From: Thermobispora bispora DSM 43833
GTDB taxonomy: Bacteria; Actinomycetota; Actinomycetes; Streptosporangiales; Streptosporangiaceae
Direction of reading: 5' to 3'
Length of the DNA: 64,000 nt
Assembly: GCF_000092645.1 (NCBI RefSeq)
Contig: NC_014165.1
Span: 3,410,001 to 3,474,000 of the forward strand
Shown piece after piece: positions 62,799 through 64,000 of the stretch; within the stretch, counting starts at the first letter, position 1; each line of letters opens with the position of its first letter. The notes beneath the pieces are model-generated. The model was given only the letters and a program-made list of their open reading frames with translations, did not search any database and was not told the origin of the DNA. A program made the position numbers and the translations under genes.

Positions 62799-63365
62799 GT
62801 GACCCTGCATCGAGACGCTCGCACGGTCCTCACCGGCTGGACGGCGCCCACCCCGGAGGAGGAGCGCCTGCGCCGGGAGTTCCTCGCCCATCTCGACGCG
62901 CACCCGGACGCGATGCTCCGGGAGTGCGCCGCCGGCCATCTCACCGCGACCACGGCGGTGCTCTCGCACGACGGCGCCCGGGTTCTGCTCACCCTGCACA
63001 CCAAGGCCCGGATGTGGCTGCCGATGGGCGGGCACTGTGAGAACGGCGACGCCACGCTCGCCCAGGCCGCCCTGCGGGAGGCCACCGAGGAGTCGGGCAT
63101 CCCCGGGCTGGTCCTGCTCGGCGGGCCGCTCGCCCTCGACCGGCACAAGGGCTGGTGCCACCGGCCGTTCCGGTGGCACCTCGACGTCGAGTACGGCGCG
63201 GTGGCGCCGCCGGACGCCGAGACGATCATCAGCGACGAGTCGCTCGACCTGCGCTGGTTCCCCGTCGAGGAGATCCCCGAGCCGACCGACGAGGCCACCA
63301 GGCGGCTCGTCCGCCGGGCGCGGGCCCGGTTGCTGGCGGAGCGGGGTGCGCGCGCCGGATCATGA
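62799..63365 (+). CDS. NUDIX hydrolase
   Basis: A 188-residue NUDIX-domain protein. The box is in GGHCENGDATLAQAALREAT followed by EESGI, with REATEESGI giving the metal-binding acidic residues but one spacing variant before it. Substrate unknown; pyrophosphate-linked compounds are typical. GTG start at 62799. Its stop overlaps the next gene start (ATGA), so the two are coupled. Confidence 0.92.
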   Translation: MTLHRDARTVLTGWTAPTPEEERLRREFLAHLDAHPDAMLRECAAGHLTATTAVLSHDGARVLLTLHTKARMWLPMGGHCENGDATLAQAALREATEESGIPGLVLLGGPLALDRHKGWCHRPFRWHLDVEYGAVAPPDAETIISDESLDLRWFPVEEIPEPTDEATRRLVRRARARLLAERGARAGS

Positions 63366-64000
63366 CGAGAACCGGAGCGAGCGACGTCGGCGGCGTCGTC
63401 CGGGCCCCGGAGCGCCGGCGGCGGGTCTCCCCCTGGCTCGCCTGGCTCGTGGTCGCGCCGTTCCCGGCCTGGGCGGTGGCCCGGCTCGCCGGGCTCGACC
63501 GCGTCCCGCTGCTCGTCGAGGCCATGGCGGCGACGCCGTACGCGGCGGTGGGGTCGCTGATCGCGCTGCTCGTCGCGGCCGCCGCCCGGGTGCGCGGCGC
63601 GATCGCCGTCGGCCTGGCGACGGTGCTCACCATGGCCGCCATGGTGGTCCCGCGGGCGCTCCCCTCGGCGCCGGCGGCGACCGGGCCCGCGCTCAAGGTC
63701 CTCACCGCGAACCTGTTCTTCGGGCACGCGGACGCCCCGGCCGTGGTGGCGCTGGTCCGCAGGCTCCGGCCCGATGTGCTGAGCCTCCAGGAGCTCACCC
63801 CGCGCGCGCTCGCGGCCCTCGACGCGGCCGGGCTCGGCGAGCTGCTGCCGTACCGCCACACCGAGGAGGGGTGGGGCGCCTCGGGCGGCGGGATCTTCTC
63901 CCGGTACCCGCTCACCGAGCAGCCCGGGTTCTCCCCCGGCGGCGGGCACGCCATGCCGCGGGCGCGGTTCACGCTCCCCACCGGCCAGGCGGTCGAGATC
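63362..64000 (+). CDS. endonuclease/exonuclease/phosphatase family protein (truncated by window end)
   Basis: The gene runs off the window edge; 213 residues are visible. Two membrane spans (about 23-45 and 58-98) precede the EEP domain, which opens LKVLTANLFFGHADAPAVVA and RPDVLSLQELTPRALAAL. The catalytic Glu is in SLQELTP. Function could be a membrane-anchored phosphodiesterase or DNase-like enzyme. The ATG at 63362 overlaps the NUDIX gene stop. Confidence 0.88.
   Translation, partial: MTRTGASDVGGVVRAPERRRRVSPWLAWLVVAPFPAWAVARLAGLDRVPLLVEAMAATPYAAVGSLIALLVAAAARVRGAIAVGLATVLTMAAMVVPRALPSAPAATGPALKVLTANLFFGHADAPAVVALVRRLRPDVLSLQELTPRALAALDAAGLGELLPYRHTEEGWGASGGGIFSRYPLTEQPGFSPGGGHAMPRARFTLPTGQAVEI

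Overview
The window is about 72% G+C with strongly GC3-biased genes. Its gene content is that of a filamentous or sporulating actinomycete, most likely of the order Streptosporangiales; a thermophile such as Thermobispora is possible, but the genus is inference. The pointers are NiSOD with its maturation protease (sodN/sodX), a sigR-rsrA pair, whiB1, dasR, a PdtaS-type kinase, an RsbW/SigF pair, a conservon-type kinase, the UPF0182/PDZ-Lon/MoaE cluster and an NsdA-like TPR protein. No phage, insertion sequence or plasmid module was recognised.

Layout. 1-5.1 kb: end of a protease-fold protein, TPR regulator, malic enzyme, CGNR zinc-finger regulator, divergent sodX/sodN. 5.1-5.9 kb: no gene seen. 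5.9-12.6 kb: anti-sigma/sigma pair, lipid kinase, whiB1 with a CRP-type site, pdtaS, dasR, tyrosine phosphatase. 12.7-17 kb: TPP enzyme convergent with a PASTA Ser/Thr kinase, thioesterase, biotin carrier. 17.3-20.1 kb: a minus-strand unit of a 36-residue membrane peptide, an intact HD-GYP membrane protein and a degenerate HD-GYP partner. 20.2-24.5 kb: epimerase, sigR-rsrA with its own sigma-R promoter, methyltransferase, TraR/DksA protein, HMCES/YedK. 24.7-30.9 kb: aroA, rsgA, hisN, a three-copy repeat with CRISPR-like spacing, NmrA oxidoreductase, fructosamine-kinase-like protein, LMW tyrosine phosphatase. 31-34.8 kb: pstSCAB behind a PHO box. 35.2-35.4 kb: a 5S rRNA with no 23S beside it.

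36.2-53.6 kb is the most accessory part: a lone peptide-binding lipoprotein, a conservon kinase plus DUF742 protein without the usual Roadblock and GTPase members, then a ten-gene minus-strand cluster. In transcription order the cluster is DUF917, a hydantoinase-A-like protein, substrate-binding protein, two permeases, two ATPases, PucR regulator, HyuA and HyuB, most of them with 4-base overlaps. It looks like one uptake-and-ring-opening system for a peptide-like or cyclic amide compound. Two matching dyads lie upstream of its first gene.

54-64 kb: two identical initiator tRNA genes flank a PhzF-type gene, followed by the UPF0182, PDZ-Lon, moaE and SDR run, then a zinc metalloprotease, a NUDIX hydrolase and a truncated exonuclease/phosphatase gene. 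Starts were chosen from ribosome binding sites, operon overlaps and family length. No database search was possible, so family names rest on recognised motifs and remembered family architecture.
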